A DNA stretch of 64,000 bases from Sphingopyxis sp. Root154 (GTDB lineage: Bacteria > Pseudomonadota > Alphaproteobacteria > Sphingomonadales > Sphingomonadaceae): NCBI RefSeq assembly GCF_001427105.1, contig NZ_LMGI01000003.1, forward strand, positions 722,618-786,617, written 5' to 3'. Below are positions 17,898 through 27,428 of this stretch, piece by piece. The notes below the pieces were generated by a model that was not told the origin of the DNA, searched no databases, and saw only the letters and a program-made list of their open reading frames with translations. How positions within the stretch are numbered: the stretch's first letter is position 1; the number at the start of each line of letters is the position of its first letter. The translations under genes were made by a program, and so were the position numbers.

Positions 17898-18731
17898 TCA
17901 GAAGCGGTAACTGATGCTCCCGCGGACACTGTGCGTCCGGAAGTGCGAGCCGCTGCGCTGGATGTCGGTGCCGCCACCGTTCAATAGGAATGGATTGGTC
18001 GGCGGCGCAGTGCCTGGCCCGACGTTCACTCGGTAGTCATTGTCCTTCACGTCGGAATAGAGATACTCCAGCCCGACCGCGATCTTGTTGGTAAGCATCA
18101 GCTCGGCGCCGCCGCCGGCGGCGTAACCCCAAGCATGCGTCTTGCCATTGTCGGCAAAGCTGTTCACGGTGTTCGAGGTCACGAACTTGTTGTCGAGGCG
18201 CGCGTAAGCCGGGCCGCCGGTGACATAGAAGAGCGCGCCGCCGCCGGGCGTGTAGCCGGCGCGGACGCGCAAGCTGCCCTGATAATCGGCCTCGCGGCTC
18301 ATCGTATAGCTCGCGGGCGTGGTCGAAAAGCCGCTCACACTGTCACGCGCGACGCTGCGACCGCCTTCCAGAAGCGCGCCGACGACGAAGTTGCCCATGC
18401 GCTGATCAAGGCCGATGCGGCCGAAGAATTCGGGGCCATCCTTGTCGTTGCGGCAACCGAGGTTCGCGGTGCCCGTCGCCGCGCCGTTGCAGAATCCCGG
18501 CGAAAAGGCGTTTGTGCCGCCCGACGTGGTCACCTGGTCGCCATAGACGCCATCGCGGTTGGTATCGAAGACAAGCGTTTCACCGCGGTCGCTGCCCTGA
18601 AGCGTGCCGCCGCCGCCGATGCTGATATAGGGTCCGTTGAAATCCTGCGAGGTGTCGCGGCCTTCCTGTGCCACTGCGGGCATGGCGATCGCGGTGCCCG
18701 CAAGGGCGGCGAGGAGAGAGAGGTTTTTCAT
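17898..18731 (-). CDS. Outer-membrane beta-barrel protein
   Basis: 277 aa. A signal peptide ends near residue 21 (MPAVAQ). Alternating hydrophobic strands with loops rich in Gly, Asn and Asp follow; blocks such as GRIGLDQRMGNFVVGALLEGG, VRAGYTPGGGALFYVTGGPAYA and ELMLTNKIAVGLEYLYSDVKD match the OmpA-like/Opa-type 8-strand barrel family. The C-terminus SISYRF ends in Phe, the BAM recognition signal. GTGGAG lies seven bases before the ATG. Structural outer-membrane protein or small porin; no specific function can be assigned. Confidence 0.85.
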   Translation of the reverse strand: MKNLSLLAALAGTAIAMPAVAQEGRDTSQDFNGPYISIGGGGTLQGSDRGETLVFDTNRDGVYGDQVTTSGGTNAFSPGFCNGAATGTANLGCRNDKDGPEFFGRIGLDQRMGNFVVGALLEGGRSVARDSVSGFSTTPASYTMSREADYQGSLRVRAGYTPGGGALFYVTGGPAYARLDNKFVTSNTVNSFADNGKTHAWGYAAGGGAELMLTNKIAVGLEYLYSDVKDNDYRVNVGPGTAPPTNPFLLNGGGTDIQRSGSHFRTHSVRGSISYRF

Positions 18732-18889
18732 TTTTTACTCCACTTTTTGAATGACTTTGCAGTCGGCACCCAAACCCTTCGCATTCGACCAAGGTTCCGC
18801 CCTGTCCCGAAAAACGGATGAACCGAGCCGCGCGCAGCCGCCGAAAAGCGCCCTTGCCAGCGGCCTTTCCCGCCCCCTATAGCTGGGCC

Positions 18890-20869
18890 ATGAGTCACGA
18901 TTTGTTCGACGCCGCGAACCCCGCCACCGACAGCTATAACGCTTCGCAGATCGAGGTGCTGGAAGGGCTCGAACCCGTCCGCCGACGTCCCGGCATGTAT
19001 ATCGGCGGCACCGACGAGCGCGCGCTCCACCACCTCGCCGCCGAAGTCATCGACAACAGCATGGACGAAGCGGTCGCGGGTCATGCGACGCGGATCGAGA
19101 TCGAACTCGACGTCGGGAACCGGCTGACCGTCGTGGACAATGGCCGCGGCATGCCGGTCGATCCGCATCCGAAATTCCCGGGCAAATCGGCGCTCGAGGT
19201 CATCATGACCATGCTCCACTCGGGCGGCAAGTTCGAGGGCAAGGCTTATGCGACTTCGGGCGGCCTCCACGGCGTCGGGGTCAGCGTCGTCAACGCGCTG
19301 TCGGTCGAAACCGAAATCGAAGTGGCGCGAAGCAAGCAACTGTATCGCCAGCGCTTCTCGCGCGGAACCCCGCTCGGCGGGCTCGATGAACTCGGGCCGA
19401 CGCCTAACCGGCGCGGGACGAGCGTGAGCTTCGTTCCCGACCCCGAGATTTTCGGCGACCATGGGCGGTTCAAGCCGCAGCGCCTCTATCGCATGGCACG
19501 TTCGAAAGCCTATTTGTTCGCCGGCGTCGAAATCCGTTGGAAATGTGCGCCCGAGCTGATCGGCGACGACACCCCCGCCGAGGCGGTGTTTCAATTCCCC
19601 GGCGGCCTTGCCGATCACCTCAAGGAACAGATCGGCACGCGCGAATGCGCGACCGCCGAGCCTTTCGTCGGGCGTCAGGATTTCCCGGGCGATCAGGGCC
19701 GCGCCGAATGGGCGATCGCTTGGCCGCTCTGGTCCGACGGATCGTATAGCTGGTATTGTAACACGATCCCGACCCCCGCGGGCGGCACGCACGAAGCCGG
19801 GCTGCGCTCGGCGCTGACTAAGGGTTTGCGCGCTTTTGGCGAGCTGATCGGCCAGAAGAAATCCGCGCAGATCACCGCCGAGGACGTCTTCAACGGCGGC
19901 GAGATGATGCTCTCGGTCTTCATCCGCGACCCGCAGTTTCAGAGCCAGACCAAGGACCGGCTGTCGAGCCCCGAAGCCGCGCGCTTCACCGAAAATGCCG
20001 TGCGCGACCATTTCGACCATTTCCTGTCGGACAATATGGACCGCGGCCGCGCGCTCCTCGGTCTCGTTCTCGATCGAATGGACGAGCGACTGAAACGCAA
20101 GGCCGAGCGTGAAGTCAAACGCAAGACCGCAACCAGCGGCCGCAAGCTGCGCCTGCCGGGCAAGCTCACGGACTGTGCGAACGACGGCCCCGAAGGCACG
20201 GAATTATTTATCGTCGAAGGCGACAGCGCGGGCGGCAGCGCCAAGCAGGCGCGCGACCGCAAGACGCAGGCGATCCTGCCGATCCGCGGCAAGATCCTGA
20301 ATGTCGCAAGCGCCAGCAATGACAAGATCCGCGCCAATCAGGAAATCGCCGACCTCGCGCTCGCGCTCGGTTGCGGGATGCGGAAGGATTGCGACGCCGA
20401 CCGGCTGCGTTACGAAAAGATCGTCATCATGACCGATGCCGATGTAGACGGCGCGCATATCGCGACGTTGCTCATGACCTTCTTTTTCCAGGAAATGCCC
20501 GACATCGTGCGCCGCGGCCACGTCTATCTGGCGCAGCCGCCGCTCTATCGCATCACCTCGGGCAACACCTCGGTCTATGCGCGCGACGATGCGCATCGCG
20601 CCGAGATCGAGGCGACCCAGTTCAAGGGCAAGAAGGTCGATGTCGGCCGTTTCAAGGGGCTCGGCGAGATGAACCCCAACCAATTGAAAGAAACGACGAT
20701 GGACCCCACGACGCGCTCGATGCTGCGCGTCACCTTGCCGCAGGAATATGAGGAGCGGCACTTGGTCAAGGATCTGGTCGACCGGTTGATGGGCAAGCAT
20801 CCCGAGCACCGTTTCCAGTTCATCCAGGCCAATGCCGCGACGCTCGACGAGGCCGCCATCGACGCCTGA
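18890..20869 (+). CDS. parE: DNA topoisomerase IV subunit B
   Basis: 659 aa from ATG 18890 (MSHDLF); an upstream in-frame ATG would add 24 unsupported residues. GHKL ATPase motifs: EVIDNSMDEA, DNGRGMP and GGLHGVGVSVVNALS. The transducer domain follows, then the TOPRIM domain with EGDSAGGSAKQARDR and DADVDGAHI metal ligands. The length and the GGTDERALHHL motif mark ParE rather than GyrB, which is about 150 residues longer. With ParC (not in the window) it decatenates replicated chromosomes. Stands alone. Confidence 0.95.
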   Translation: MSHDLFDAANPATDSYNASQIEVLEGLEPVRRRPGMYIGGTDERALHHLAAEVIDNSMDEAVAGHATRIEIELDVGNRLTVVDNGRGMPVDPHPKFPGKSALEVIMTMLHSGGKFEGKAYATSGGLHGVGVSVVNALSVETEIEVARSKQLYRQRFSRGTPLGGLDELGPTPNRRGTSVSFVPDPEIFGDHGRFKPQRLYRMARSKAYLFAGVEIRWKCAPELIGDDTPAEAVFQFPGGLADHLKEQIGTRECATAEPFVGRQDFPGDQGRAEWAIAWPLWSDGSYSWYCNTIPTPAGGTHEAGLRSALTKGLRAFGELIGQKKSAQITAEDVFNGGEMMLSVFIRDPQFQSQTKDRLSSPEAARFTENAVRDHFDHFLSDNMDRGRALLGLVLDRMDERLKRKAEREVKRKTATSGRKLRLPGKLTDCANDGPEGTELFIVEGDSAGGSAKQARDRKTQAILPIRGKILNVASASNDKIRANQEIADLALALGCGMRKDCDADRLRYEKIVIMTDADVDGAHIATLLMTFFFQEMPDIVRRGHVYLAQPPLYRITSGNTSVYARDDAHRAEIEATQFKGKKVDVGRFKGLGEMNPNQLKETTMDPTTRSMLRVTLPQEYEERHLVKDLVDRLMGKHPEHRFQFIQANAATLDEAAIDA

Positions 20870-20950
20870 CGAAAAAATCGCCCCTCCCTGTCAGAAAGCC
20901 CGACCGCGGCCGACTAATAACCAGACGACGATAGTTGCTGGAGATTTCGG

Positions 20951-21475
20951 GTGACCGAAGCCGAACAGGATCAGGCATTTTCCGACGCGATCGCACGCTT
21001 TGGCGGCGCGATCGCCCGCATGGCGCGCGGCTATGAGGCCGATGCTGACCTTCGCCGCGACCTTGAGCAGGATATCCAGGCCGCGCTGTGGCAAAGCCTT
21101 GCTCGCTTCGACGGGCGCTGCGCACTCAGCACATGGGTGTGGCGCGTCGCGCACAACCGCGCGACCTCGCACATCATCGCGCGGCGGCGCCATACCCGGC
21201 GCCACTGGTCAAACATCGAAGATATCGATCTTGTCGCGGACGACCCGACGCCGTTCGAGCGCGCGACGAGCGATCAGGCGATGGCGCTGATCCTGTCGAT
21301 CATCGACCGGCTCGACCCGCCCGACCGGCAGATATTGCTGCTCTATCTCGAAGGGATCTCGGCCGCCGAAACCGGCGAGATTACCGGCGCCTCGCCCGAG
21401 GTCGTCGCAACCAAGATCCACCGTTTCAAGACCATGCTGACGCGCCGCTTTGCCCGGACGGGAGACGCATCATGA
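20951..21475 (+). CDS. ECF-type RNA polymerase sigma factor
   Basis: 174 aa starting at GTG 20951. Region 2 (DLEQDIQAALWQSLARFDGRCALSTWVWRVAHN) and region 4 (LDPPDRQILLLYLEGISAAETGEITG, then KIHRFKTMLTRRF) are clear and there is no region 3, so it is group IV. The stop overlaps the next start as ATGA. It heads a three-gene operon with a four-TM protein and a secreted serine hydrolase, so the trigger is probably envelope stress. No canonical zinc-binding anti-sigma gene follows; the four-TM protein is the likely regulator. Confidence 0.9.
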   Translation: MTEAEQDQAFSDAIARFGGAIARMARGYEADADLRRDLEQDIQAALWQSLARFDGRCALSTWVWRVAHNRATSHIIARRRHTRRHWSNIEDIDLVADDPTPFERATSDQAMALILSIIDRLDPPDRQILLLYLEGISAAETGEITGASPEVVATKIHRFKTMLTRRFARTGDAS

Positions 21476-22041
21476 CCAGCCCGAATGACGACAGCCTGCA
21501 CAGCCTGTGGCGGCAGGATAGCGATGCCCTGGCACCGCTGCCGCTCGCCGAGGTCAAGTCGCGCGCCGCAGCCTTCGACCGCGCGATCGGCAAGCGCAGC
21601 CGCCGCGAATATATCGCGACGGCCTTCGTCACCGTCATCTTCGGCGTCTACGCGCTGATCCTGCCCGACATGCTGCTCAAGATCGGCAGCCTGCTCGTGA
21701 TCATCGGAAGCTTCGTCATGGTGTGGCAGCTGTCGCGCCGCACCTCGCAGCCCGATCCCGGCGCCGAGGCGGCCGACGTGCGTGCCTATTACCGCGCGCG
21801 GCTGGTCACCGAGGAGCATATGCTGGCGCGCGTCGGCCTCTGGTATATCGGCCCGCTGATCCCCGGTCTTGCCGTGTTCATGGCCGGCCTCGGAAGCCAA
21901 TTCGGCAGCGCGCTCGGCTTCGCGGCCTTCGCGGCCATTCCCGCTCTCGTGATCTTGGGCATCTGGTTGCTCAACCGCCGCGCCGCCGCCATGCTCCGCG
22001 AACAGATCGCCCGGCTCGACGCCGCAACGGAAGGAGAGTGA
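21472..22041 (+). CDS. Four-TM protein coupled to the ECF sigma factor
   Basis: 189 aa. The start overlaps the sigma stop by ATGA. A cytoplasmic N-terminus of about 40 residues (DDSLHSLWRQ, EVKSRAAAFDRAIGKRSRREY) precedes TM1-2 (about 45-83), a short loop (DVRAYYRARLVTEEHML), TM3-4 (about 120-168) and a charged C-terminal helix. The position and cytoplasmic N-terminal tail fit a membrane anti-sigma or sigma-associated regulator, but no known anti-sigma motif (HxxxCxxC) is present. Function inferred from context only. Confidence 0.75.
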   Translation: MTSPNDDSLHSLWRQDSDALAPLPLAEVKSRAAAFDRAIGKRSRREYIATAFVTVIFGVYALILPDMLLKIGSLLVIIGSFVMVWQLSRRTSQPDPGAEAADVRAYYRARLVTEEHMLARVGLWYIGPLIPGLAVFMAGLGSQFGSALGFAAFAAIPALVILGIWLLNRRAAAMLREQIARLDAATEGE

Positions 22042-22043
22042 AA

Positions 22044-23360
22044 ATGATCCGCTTGCTCGCATCTGCCGCGATCGCGGCGACCATCGCGCTCGGCACGCCG
22101 TCGGCGACGCTCGCGCTCCAGCCGCCCGCATCGGCGCCTGCGGCCGGCAGCGAATTCGACAAACGCGCGGCGCAGCTAGTAGACCTGCTGGACGGCAAGA
22201 TCGCCTTCGCCGGCTATTTCGACCCATCCTTTCAGAAGGCCGTGCCCGAGGCGCAGTTCAAGACGTTCATCACCGGCCTGATCGCGCAATATGGCCGGCC
22301 GGTTGCCGTCGACAAGGCCACGCCGACCGGCGGCCGTTCGGGAACCGTCCTGCTACGCCTCGAAAGGGGCGTTGCAACCGTGGTGCTGGACGTCGGCGCA
22401 GCGGCCGATGCGCGTGTGACGGGACTGCGCGTGACTGGCGTTGCCGTGGCGAACGACAGCTTCGACAAGGTCGCAGCCGAAATCGCCGCGCTGCCCGGGC
22501 AAACGGGTTTCCTCGTTGCCGAACTGGGCGATGCCGGCATCCACCCCCTCGCCTCCGCGCACCCCGACCGGCAGTTCGCGGTCGGATCGACGATCAAGCT
22601 CTATATCCTCGACGAGCTTGCGGCGCAGGTCGCCGCCGGCAAGCGTAAATGGTCCGATGTCGTCCCGCTGTCGCATTTCAGCTTCTCGTCGGCGGGGACG
22701 GCGAACTGGCCCGCCGACACGCCGGTGACGCTGCAGACGCTCGCCAACTGGATGATCTCGGTCAGCGACAATGGCGCGACCGACACGTTGATCCACTTGC
22801 TCGGCCGCGCGCCGATCGAGGCGCGGATGAAGGGCGCGGGACACAGCGATCCGTCGCGCAACATCCCGCTGCTCACGACGGTCGAAGCCTTTGCTTTCAA
22901 GGGAAATAATTTCAATGATTTACGACCCATCTTTATTAAAGGCGACGATGCCGCGCAGCGCAAGCTGATCGAGAGAAACCAGAACCGCCTGACCCTTGCC
23001 AATGTCGACGGGATCAGTTTCACCGACGGCCCGCGTTTCATCGACAGCCTCGAATGGTTCGCCAGCCCGAACGATATTGCGCGGCTGATGGTCGATTTGC
23101 GCGCGCGCCAGTCGAAAACCCTGCTCGCCGCGATGGCTATCAACAATGGGGTCGGTCCAGTCGCCGCGGCCGACTGGAAATATCTCGGCTACAAAGGCGG
23201 ATCGGAAAATGGCGTTTTGTCGATGAGTCTGCTCGGCCAGCGTAATTCGGACAGCAAATGGTTCGTCGTCACCGCGAGCTGGAACAACCCCGATGCCAAT
23301 GTTGCGACCGAGCCATTTACCGGACTAGTTACACGCCTGCTTGCCCTCGCGGCAAAATGA
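22044..23360 (+). CDS. Secreted class A beta-lactamase-like serine hydrolase
   Basis: 438 aa; AAGGAG eight bases before the ATG. A signal peptide ends near residue 25-30. Residues about 35-135 resemble an NTF2/DUF3887-like domain; the rest is a penicillin-binding fold with STIK (Ser nucleophile and Lys), SDN and KGG motifs in order. I see no E-x-x-L-N omega-loop motif, so true beta-lactam hydrolysis is doubtful; a peptidase or esterase role at the cell wall is as likely. Third gene of the ECF operon, two bases after its neighbour. Confidence 0.85.
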   Translation: MIRLLASAAIAATIALGTPSATLALQPPASAPAAGSEFDKRAAQLVDLLDGKIAFAGYFDPSFQKAVPEAQFKTFITGLIAQYGRPVAVDKATPTGGRSGTVLLRLERGVATVVLDVGAAADARVTGLRVTGVAVANDSFDKVAAEIAALPGQTGFLVAELGDAGIHPLASAHPDRQFAVGSTIKLYILDELAAQVAAGKRKWSDVVPLSHFSFSSAGTANWPADTPVTLQTLANWMISVSDNGATDTLIHLLGRAPIEARMKGAGHSDPSRNIPLLTTVEAFAFKGNNFNDLRPIFIKGDDAAQRKLIERNQNRLTLANVDGISFTDGPRFIDSLEWFASPNDIARLMVDLRARQSKTLLAAMAINNGVGPVAAADWKYLGYKGGSENGVLSMSLLGQRNSDSKWFVVTASWNNPDANVATEPFTGLVTRLLALAAK

Positions 23361-23366
23361 ACGCGA

Positions 23367-23846
23367 TCAGGCCATAAAACCGGCGCCACGGTGACGCAGT
23401 CCGTTGCCCGCGTGCAGCGTCAGGGCCAAACAGCCCGCGAGCAGGACGGCGTCCTTGAACAGAAACTGCGCGGTCGATCCCATGAAGGGGAAACCATAGC
23501 CCTCCTCCCACAACGGTACGCCGAAGCTGAAGCTGAGCGTGACAAGGAAGGTGGCCATGCCCATCAGGCCGCCGAGCAGCCCGGCACGATGCGACCATGC
23601 CCCGAGCGCGATCAACGCTCCCGTCGCCAACTCTATCGTGCCGATGACATTGCTCGTCCCCTGAATGCCGATCAGCGGGTACATCCAGGAAAACAGCGGA
23701 TAGTGCATGGCGATGCCCGCCACGCCTTCGGCTTCATAGGCGGCAAATTTGGCTACGCCGAAAAGGACGAAGATGAACAACAATGACCAGCGGAGCGCGC
23801 CGATCGCGAATGTTTCAGGCGGCAGTTTGTCCAGAACTTTGAGCAT
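23367..23846 (-). CDS. DUF417/YkgB-family membrane protein
   Basis: 159 aa with four membrane helices. Hallmarks are LRWSLLFIFVLFGVAKF, an HYPLFSWMYPLIGIQ loop and GIELATG-like TIELATG. E. coli members include YkgB/RclC, induced by reactive chlorine, whose mechanism is unknown. It lies 57 bases downstream of a LysR gene on the same strand, which may control it. Convergent with the serine hydrolase gene. Confidence 0.8.
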   Translation of the reverse strand: MLKVLDKLPPETFAIGALRWSLLFIFVLFGVAKFAAYEAEGVAGIAMHYPLFSWMYPLIGIQGTSNVIGTIELATGALIALGAWSHRAGLLGGLMGMATFLVTLSFSFGVPLWEEGYGFPFMGSTAQFLFKDAVLLAGCLALTLHAGNGLRHRGAGFMA

Positions 23847-23903
23847 GAATGACCCCGAATGATCGTTTCGGGATTATTCGCGCATTGTCACGACATGGTT
23901 ACA

Positions 23904-24698
23904 TCAGGGGGCCGTCAGCGCCGCAACCAGCGCCTTGACCTTCGCCTGCCGCCATTGCGGGGTGGGGGCAACGAGCCAATAGCCGCGCTTCACCGCAACC
24001 GTCTCACCCACCTGCCGGACACGTCCCGTCGCGATATCGGCCTCGGCGAGCATTGCAGGAACATTCGCCTGCCCGAGACCGTTGGCAGCCGCGTCGATCG
24101 CCAGCCCGGCATCGCCGAGCCGCAGCGCGGGTTCGCCGTCGGCCACGGGGCAGCCGGGCCACGCAATGCGCGTGTCGCTGTTACTGCCCGGACCCGAAAC
24201 GGTGACCATCAGCGCGTCGGCGAGCGCCACACCTTCATGCTCGCCCGCCCCGTCGGTCCAGAAGATCGCGAGATCGAGGTTCGCCTCGGTAAAGTCGATG
24301 CCGCTGTCGGCAGAGACCAGCGTGAAGCGCACATCGGGCGCCTGCTGGCTATAGCGTGCCAGGCGCGGCGCGAGCCATTTCGCTGTGAGGTCGCGCGGTG
24401 CGGCAATCGTCAGCGATTGCGACGATTGCCCGGCCTGCATCGCGCGCACCGACTCTTCGAACTGCAGGAAGCCCTGCCGCAGCGCGTCAAGCCCGGCATC
24501 GGCCTCACCCGTAAGCTCAAGCCCCTTGGGCGTGCGGCGGAACAGCACGACGCCGAGCATATCCTCTAGCGCGCGAATCTGCTGGCCGACCGCGGCGGGC
24601 GTCACTGCCAGCTCGTCGGCGGCGCGCGTGAAACTCAGGTGCCGCGCAGCGGCGTCGAACACGCGCAGGGCGTTCAGGGGCAGGTGCGTGCGCTTCAT
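23904..24698 (-). CDS. LysR-family transcriptional regulator (GcvA-like)
   Basis: 264 aa. An N-terminal winged helix-turn-helix (LPLNALRVFDAAARHLSFTRAA, then LAVTPAAVGQQIRALED) matches the GcvA subgroup; residues about 90-264 are the periplasmic-binding-type effector domain. The ATG overlaps the apaG stop (ATGA), so it is the last gene of a metZ-apaG-lysR run. The target is unknown; the downstream DUF417 gene is a candidate. Confidence 0.87.
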   Translation of the reverse strand: MKRTHLPLNALRVFDAAARHLSFTRAADELAVTPAAVGQQIRALEDMLGVVLFRRTPKGLELTGEADAGLDALRQGFLQFEESVRAMQAGQSSQSLTIAAPRDLTAKWLAPRLARYSQQAPDVRFTLVSADSGIDFTEANLDLAIFWTDGAGEHEGVALADALMVTVSGPGSNSDTRIAWPGCPVADGEPALRLGDAGLAIDAAANGLGQANVPAMLAEADIATGRVRQVGETVAVKRGYWLVAPTPQWRQAKVKALVAALTAP

Positions 24699-25105
24699 GA
24701 CGCGGTCGCAGGCGCCACGAGCGGAAAATGCGGGATTGCGACGAGCAATTGCGATCCGTCGCCGAGTTCCATCGCATAACTCCCCACCATCGACCCCTCG
24801 GGGGTCGGCAGCGGGCAGCCCGAGACATAGTCGTACGCGCCGCCGGGCACGATCAACGGCTGCTCACCGACGACGCCTTCGCCCTCGACTTCGCTGATCT
24901 GACCGCGCCCGTCGCTGATCCGCCAATGGCGACTGATCAACTGCACCGCGCCCTCGCCATGATTCTCGACACGCACATGATAGGCCCAGAACCAGCGGCC
25001 CAGCGCCGGATGCGATTGTTCGGGCAAATAGCTGACCGCCACGCGCACGGTGATCGACCCGGTGGTCGCCGCGAAGGGGAAGAAGGAGTCGATCATCGTG
25101 CTCAT
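24695..25105 (-). CDS. apaG: ApaG protein
   Basis: 136 aa from ATG 25105 (or ATG 25096). The ApaG/FN3-like beta-sandwich is plain: VRVAVSYLPEQSHP, WAYHVRVENHGEGAVQLISRHW, GVVGEQPLIVPGGAYDYVSGCPLPTPEGSM-like and a C-terminal VAIPHFPLV. ApaG is linked to divalent-cation handling and diadenosine tetraphosphate levels, mechanism unclear. It lies 15 bases after metZ and overlaps the LysR gene. Confidence 0.92.
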   Translation of the reverse strand: MSTMIDSFFPFAATTGSITVRVAVSYLPEQSHPALGRWFWAYHVRVENHGEGAVQLISRHWRISDGRGQISEVEGEGVVGEQPLIVPGGAYDYVSGCPLPTPEGSMVGSYAMELGDGSQLLVAIPHFPLVAPATAS

Positions 25106-25119
25106 GGCGTCAGCGTCGC

Positions 25120-26328
25120 TCAAAGCCCGACCTTGGTCAATGCCTGGTCCAGATCGGCGATCACGTCGCGCGGATCTTCGAGCCCGATATTGATGCGCAG
25201 CATACCCTCGACGACGCCCATATCGACGCGCGCTTCTTCGCTCACGCCATAATGCGTCGTCGACCAAGGGTGGCAGCAGAGGCTGCGCGAATCGCCGATA
25301 TTGTTGCTGATATCGACGAGTTCGAGCGCGTTGAGGAACGCCATCGCCTGCTCGCGGCCGCCGTCGAGCACGAAGGAGAAGATCGGGCCGCACGCGCTCG
25401 ATTGGCTCATCGCCAGATTGTGCTGCGGATGGCTCGCGAGCCCCGGGTGGAGCATCCGCGCCACGCGGCCCTCGATCGCCTTGCCGACCGCGAGCGCATT
25501 TTCCGACTGGCGCCGCGCGCGCAGGTCGAGCGTCTCGAGCCCCTTCAGCACCACCCACGCGTTGAACGGCGACAGGTTCGGTCCCGTGTTGCGCTGGAAG
25601 GGCAGCAGTACGTCATTGATGAATTTCTCAGTCCCGCACACCGCGCCCGCGAGCACACGCCCCTGCCCCTCCATCAGCTTCGTCGCAGAATAAGCGACGA
25701 CGTCGGCGCCGAAATCCATCGGACGCTGGAGCACCGCGGTCGCAAAGGCATTGTCGACCACGGTCGTGATACCATGCGCTTTCGCGAGGCCGCACACATG
25801 CTTCATGTCGACGATGTCCATCGTCGGGTTTGCGGGGGTTTCAAAGAAGAAGACCTTGGTGTTCGGCTTGATCGCCTTTTCCCACGCGTCATTGTCGCGG
25901 CCATCGACGACGGTCGTCTCGATGCCGAAGCGCGGGCAGAGATGGTCGACGAGCCAGCGGCACGACCCGAAGGCCGCCTTCGCCGCGACGATATGGTCGC
26001 CCGCCGAAAGCTGGCAGAGCAAGGCTGTCGTCATCGCCGCCATACCGGTCGCCTGGACGCGGCATGCCTCCGAGCCCTCCATCAGCGCGATCCGCTCCTC
26101 GAGCATCGCGACGGTCGGGTTCTGCAGCCGCGAATAGGTCATGCCCTGCTCTTCGCCGGCAAAGCGCGCGGCGACTTCCTCGGCATTGTCATAGGTATAG
26201 CCCGAGGTCAGGAAGAGCGCTTCCGACGTTTCGCCATGCTCGCTGCGCCAGGTCCCGCCGCGCACCGCCTGCGTCGCGGGGTGCCAGTTTCTCGTCTTGC
26301 TGCGGTCGAAACCCGTCGTTTTTTTCAT
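25120..26328 (-). CDS. metZ: O-succinylhomoserine sulfhydrylase
   Basis: 402 aa from ATG 26328. A Cys/Met-metabolism PLP enzyme: YSRLQNPT near the N-terminus, ETPANPTMDIVD for PLP-aspartate, and the PLP-lysine in AYSATKLMEGQGR. MetZ makes homocysteine from O-succinylhomoserine and sulfide in methionine synthesis; cystathionine gamma-synthase is the main alternative and is hard to exclude. The start follows the leuB stop by five bases, so leuB-metZ-apaG-lysR form one leftward unit. Confidence 0.88.
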   Translation of the reverse strand: MKKTTGFDRSKTRNWHPATQAVRGGTWRSEHGETSEALFLTSGYTYDNAEEVAARFAGEEQGMTYSRLQNPTVAMLEERIALMEGSEACRVQATGMAAMTTALLCQLSAGDHIVAAKAAFGSCRWLVDHLCPRFGIETTVVDGRDNDAWEKAIKPNTKVFFFETPANPTMDIVDMKHVCGLAKAHGITTVVDNAFATAVLQRPMDFGADVVAYSATKLMEGQGRVLAGAVCGTEKFINDVLLPFQRNTGPNLSPFNAWVVLKGLETLDLRARRQSENALAVGKAIEGRVARMLHPGLASHPQHNLAMSQSSACGPIFSFVLDGGREQAMAFLNALELVDISNNIGDSRSLCCHPWSTTHYGVSEEARVDMGVVEGMLRINIGLEDPRDVIADLDQALTKVGL

Positions 26329-26333
26329 CTCAT

Positions 26334-27380
26334 CTATCCGTTCAAAGCCGAAACAACCGCATCGCCCAATGCCGCCGTTCCCATATTGCCCCCCAGATCC
26401 GCGCCGCGGCACCCGTCCGCCAACACTTTCGCGACCGCCGCCTCGATCCGCGCCGCGCTCGCCTCGTCACCGCCCGAATGGCGCAGCAGCATCGCGAGCG
26501 ACAGGATCATCGCCAGCGGGTTGGCAACGCCCTTGCCCGCGATGTCGGGCGCGCTGCCGTGGATCGGCTCGTACAATCCCAGCTTGCCTTCGCTCAGCGA
26601 CGCTGAGGCGAGCAGCCCGATCGAGCCGACACACATCGAAGCCTGATCGGACAGGATGTCGCCGAACAGATTTCCGGTGACGACGACATCGAACTGGCCG
26701 GGATTGCGCACCAGCTGCATCGCGGCATTGTCGACATACATATGGCTGAGCGTCACGTCGGGATAGTCCGCAGCGACCTCGATCACCACGTCGCGCCACA
26801 GCTGCGAGGTTTCGAGCACATTCGCCTTGTCGACCGAGCAGAGCCGTTTCTGCCGGCCTTGCGCGGCGCGGAAAGCGACATGCGCGATGCGCCGCACTTC
26901 GCTCTCGCTGTATGACATGATGTCATAGCCTTCGCGCTCGCCGCTCGCCGTCGTGCGCGTGCCTTTCTCGCCAAAATAGACATCTCCGTTGAGCTCGCGG
27001 ACGATCAGCAGGTCGATCGCCGATGCGACTTCGGGACGCAGCGCCGAGCTATCCTCCAGCCCAGCGAACAGCTTGGCGGGGCGCAGGTTGGCGAACAGGC
27101 CGAGTTCGGCGCGCAGGCCGAGGATCGCCTGCTCGGGGCGCAAATGGCGCTCGACATTGTCGAAGCGCGGATCGCCGACGGCGCCAAACAGGAGTGCATC
27201 GGCGGCTTTCGCCTTCGCCAGCGTTTCGGGGGGCAGCGGGTGGCCTGTGGCTTCATACGCCGCCCCGCCGACGAGCGCGCGGTCGAGCGTCACCGGCAAT
27301 GCGAGCGCGGTCAGGACCTTCTCGGCCTCCACCATGATTTCCGGACCGATACCATCGCCAGCCAACAGCAGGATTTTCAA
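26334..27380 (-). CDS. leuB: 3-isopropylmalate dehydrogenase
   Basis: 348 aa. The start appears to be TTG 27380 with AAGGG upstream, since the protein begins at the conserved [12 protein letters not shown]. Other motifs: [13 protein letters not shown]-like, [13 protein letters not shown] (substrate Arg), [13 protein letters not shown], and the metal Asp residues in [18 protein letters not shown]. LeuB oxidises and decarboxylates 3-isopropylmalate in leucine synthesis. It heads the leuB-metZ run. Confidence 0.94.
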   Translation of the reverse strand: MKILLLAGDGIGPEIMVEAEKVLTALALPVTLDRALVGGAAYEATGHPLPPETLAKAKAADALLFGAVGDPRFDNVERHLRPEQAILGLRAELGLFANLRPAKLFAGLEDSSALRPEVASAIDLLIVRELNGDVYFGEKGTRTTASGEREGYDIMSYSESEVRRIAHVAFRAAQGRQKRLCSVDKANVLETSQLWRDVVIEVAADYPDVTLSHMYVDNAAMQLVRNPGQFDVVVTGNLFGDILSDQASMCVGSIGLLASASLSEGKLGLYEPIHGSAPDIAGKGVANPLAMILSLAMLLRHSGGDEASAARIEAAVAKVLADGCRGADLGGNMGTAALGDAVVSALNG

Positions 27381-27428
27381 CGTCTCGCCCTTTCGTGTCT
27401 CGCCAGCCGCTTAGACAGCGGCGGAGGA

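Noticed and set aside
22620-23250. Calling the serine hydrolase a resistance beta-lactamase
   Set aside because: The SxxK, SDN and KGG motifs are present, but no E-x-x-L-N motif is visible, and many such proteins are not beta-lactamases.
25252-26646. Plus-strand open frames over metZ and leuB
   Set aside because: Antisense shadows; the minus strand encodes full-length conserved enzymes.
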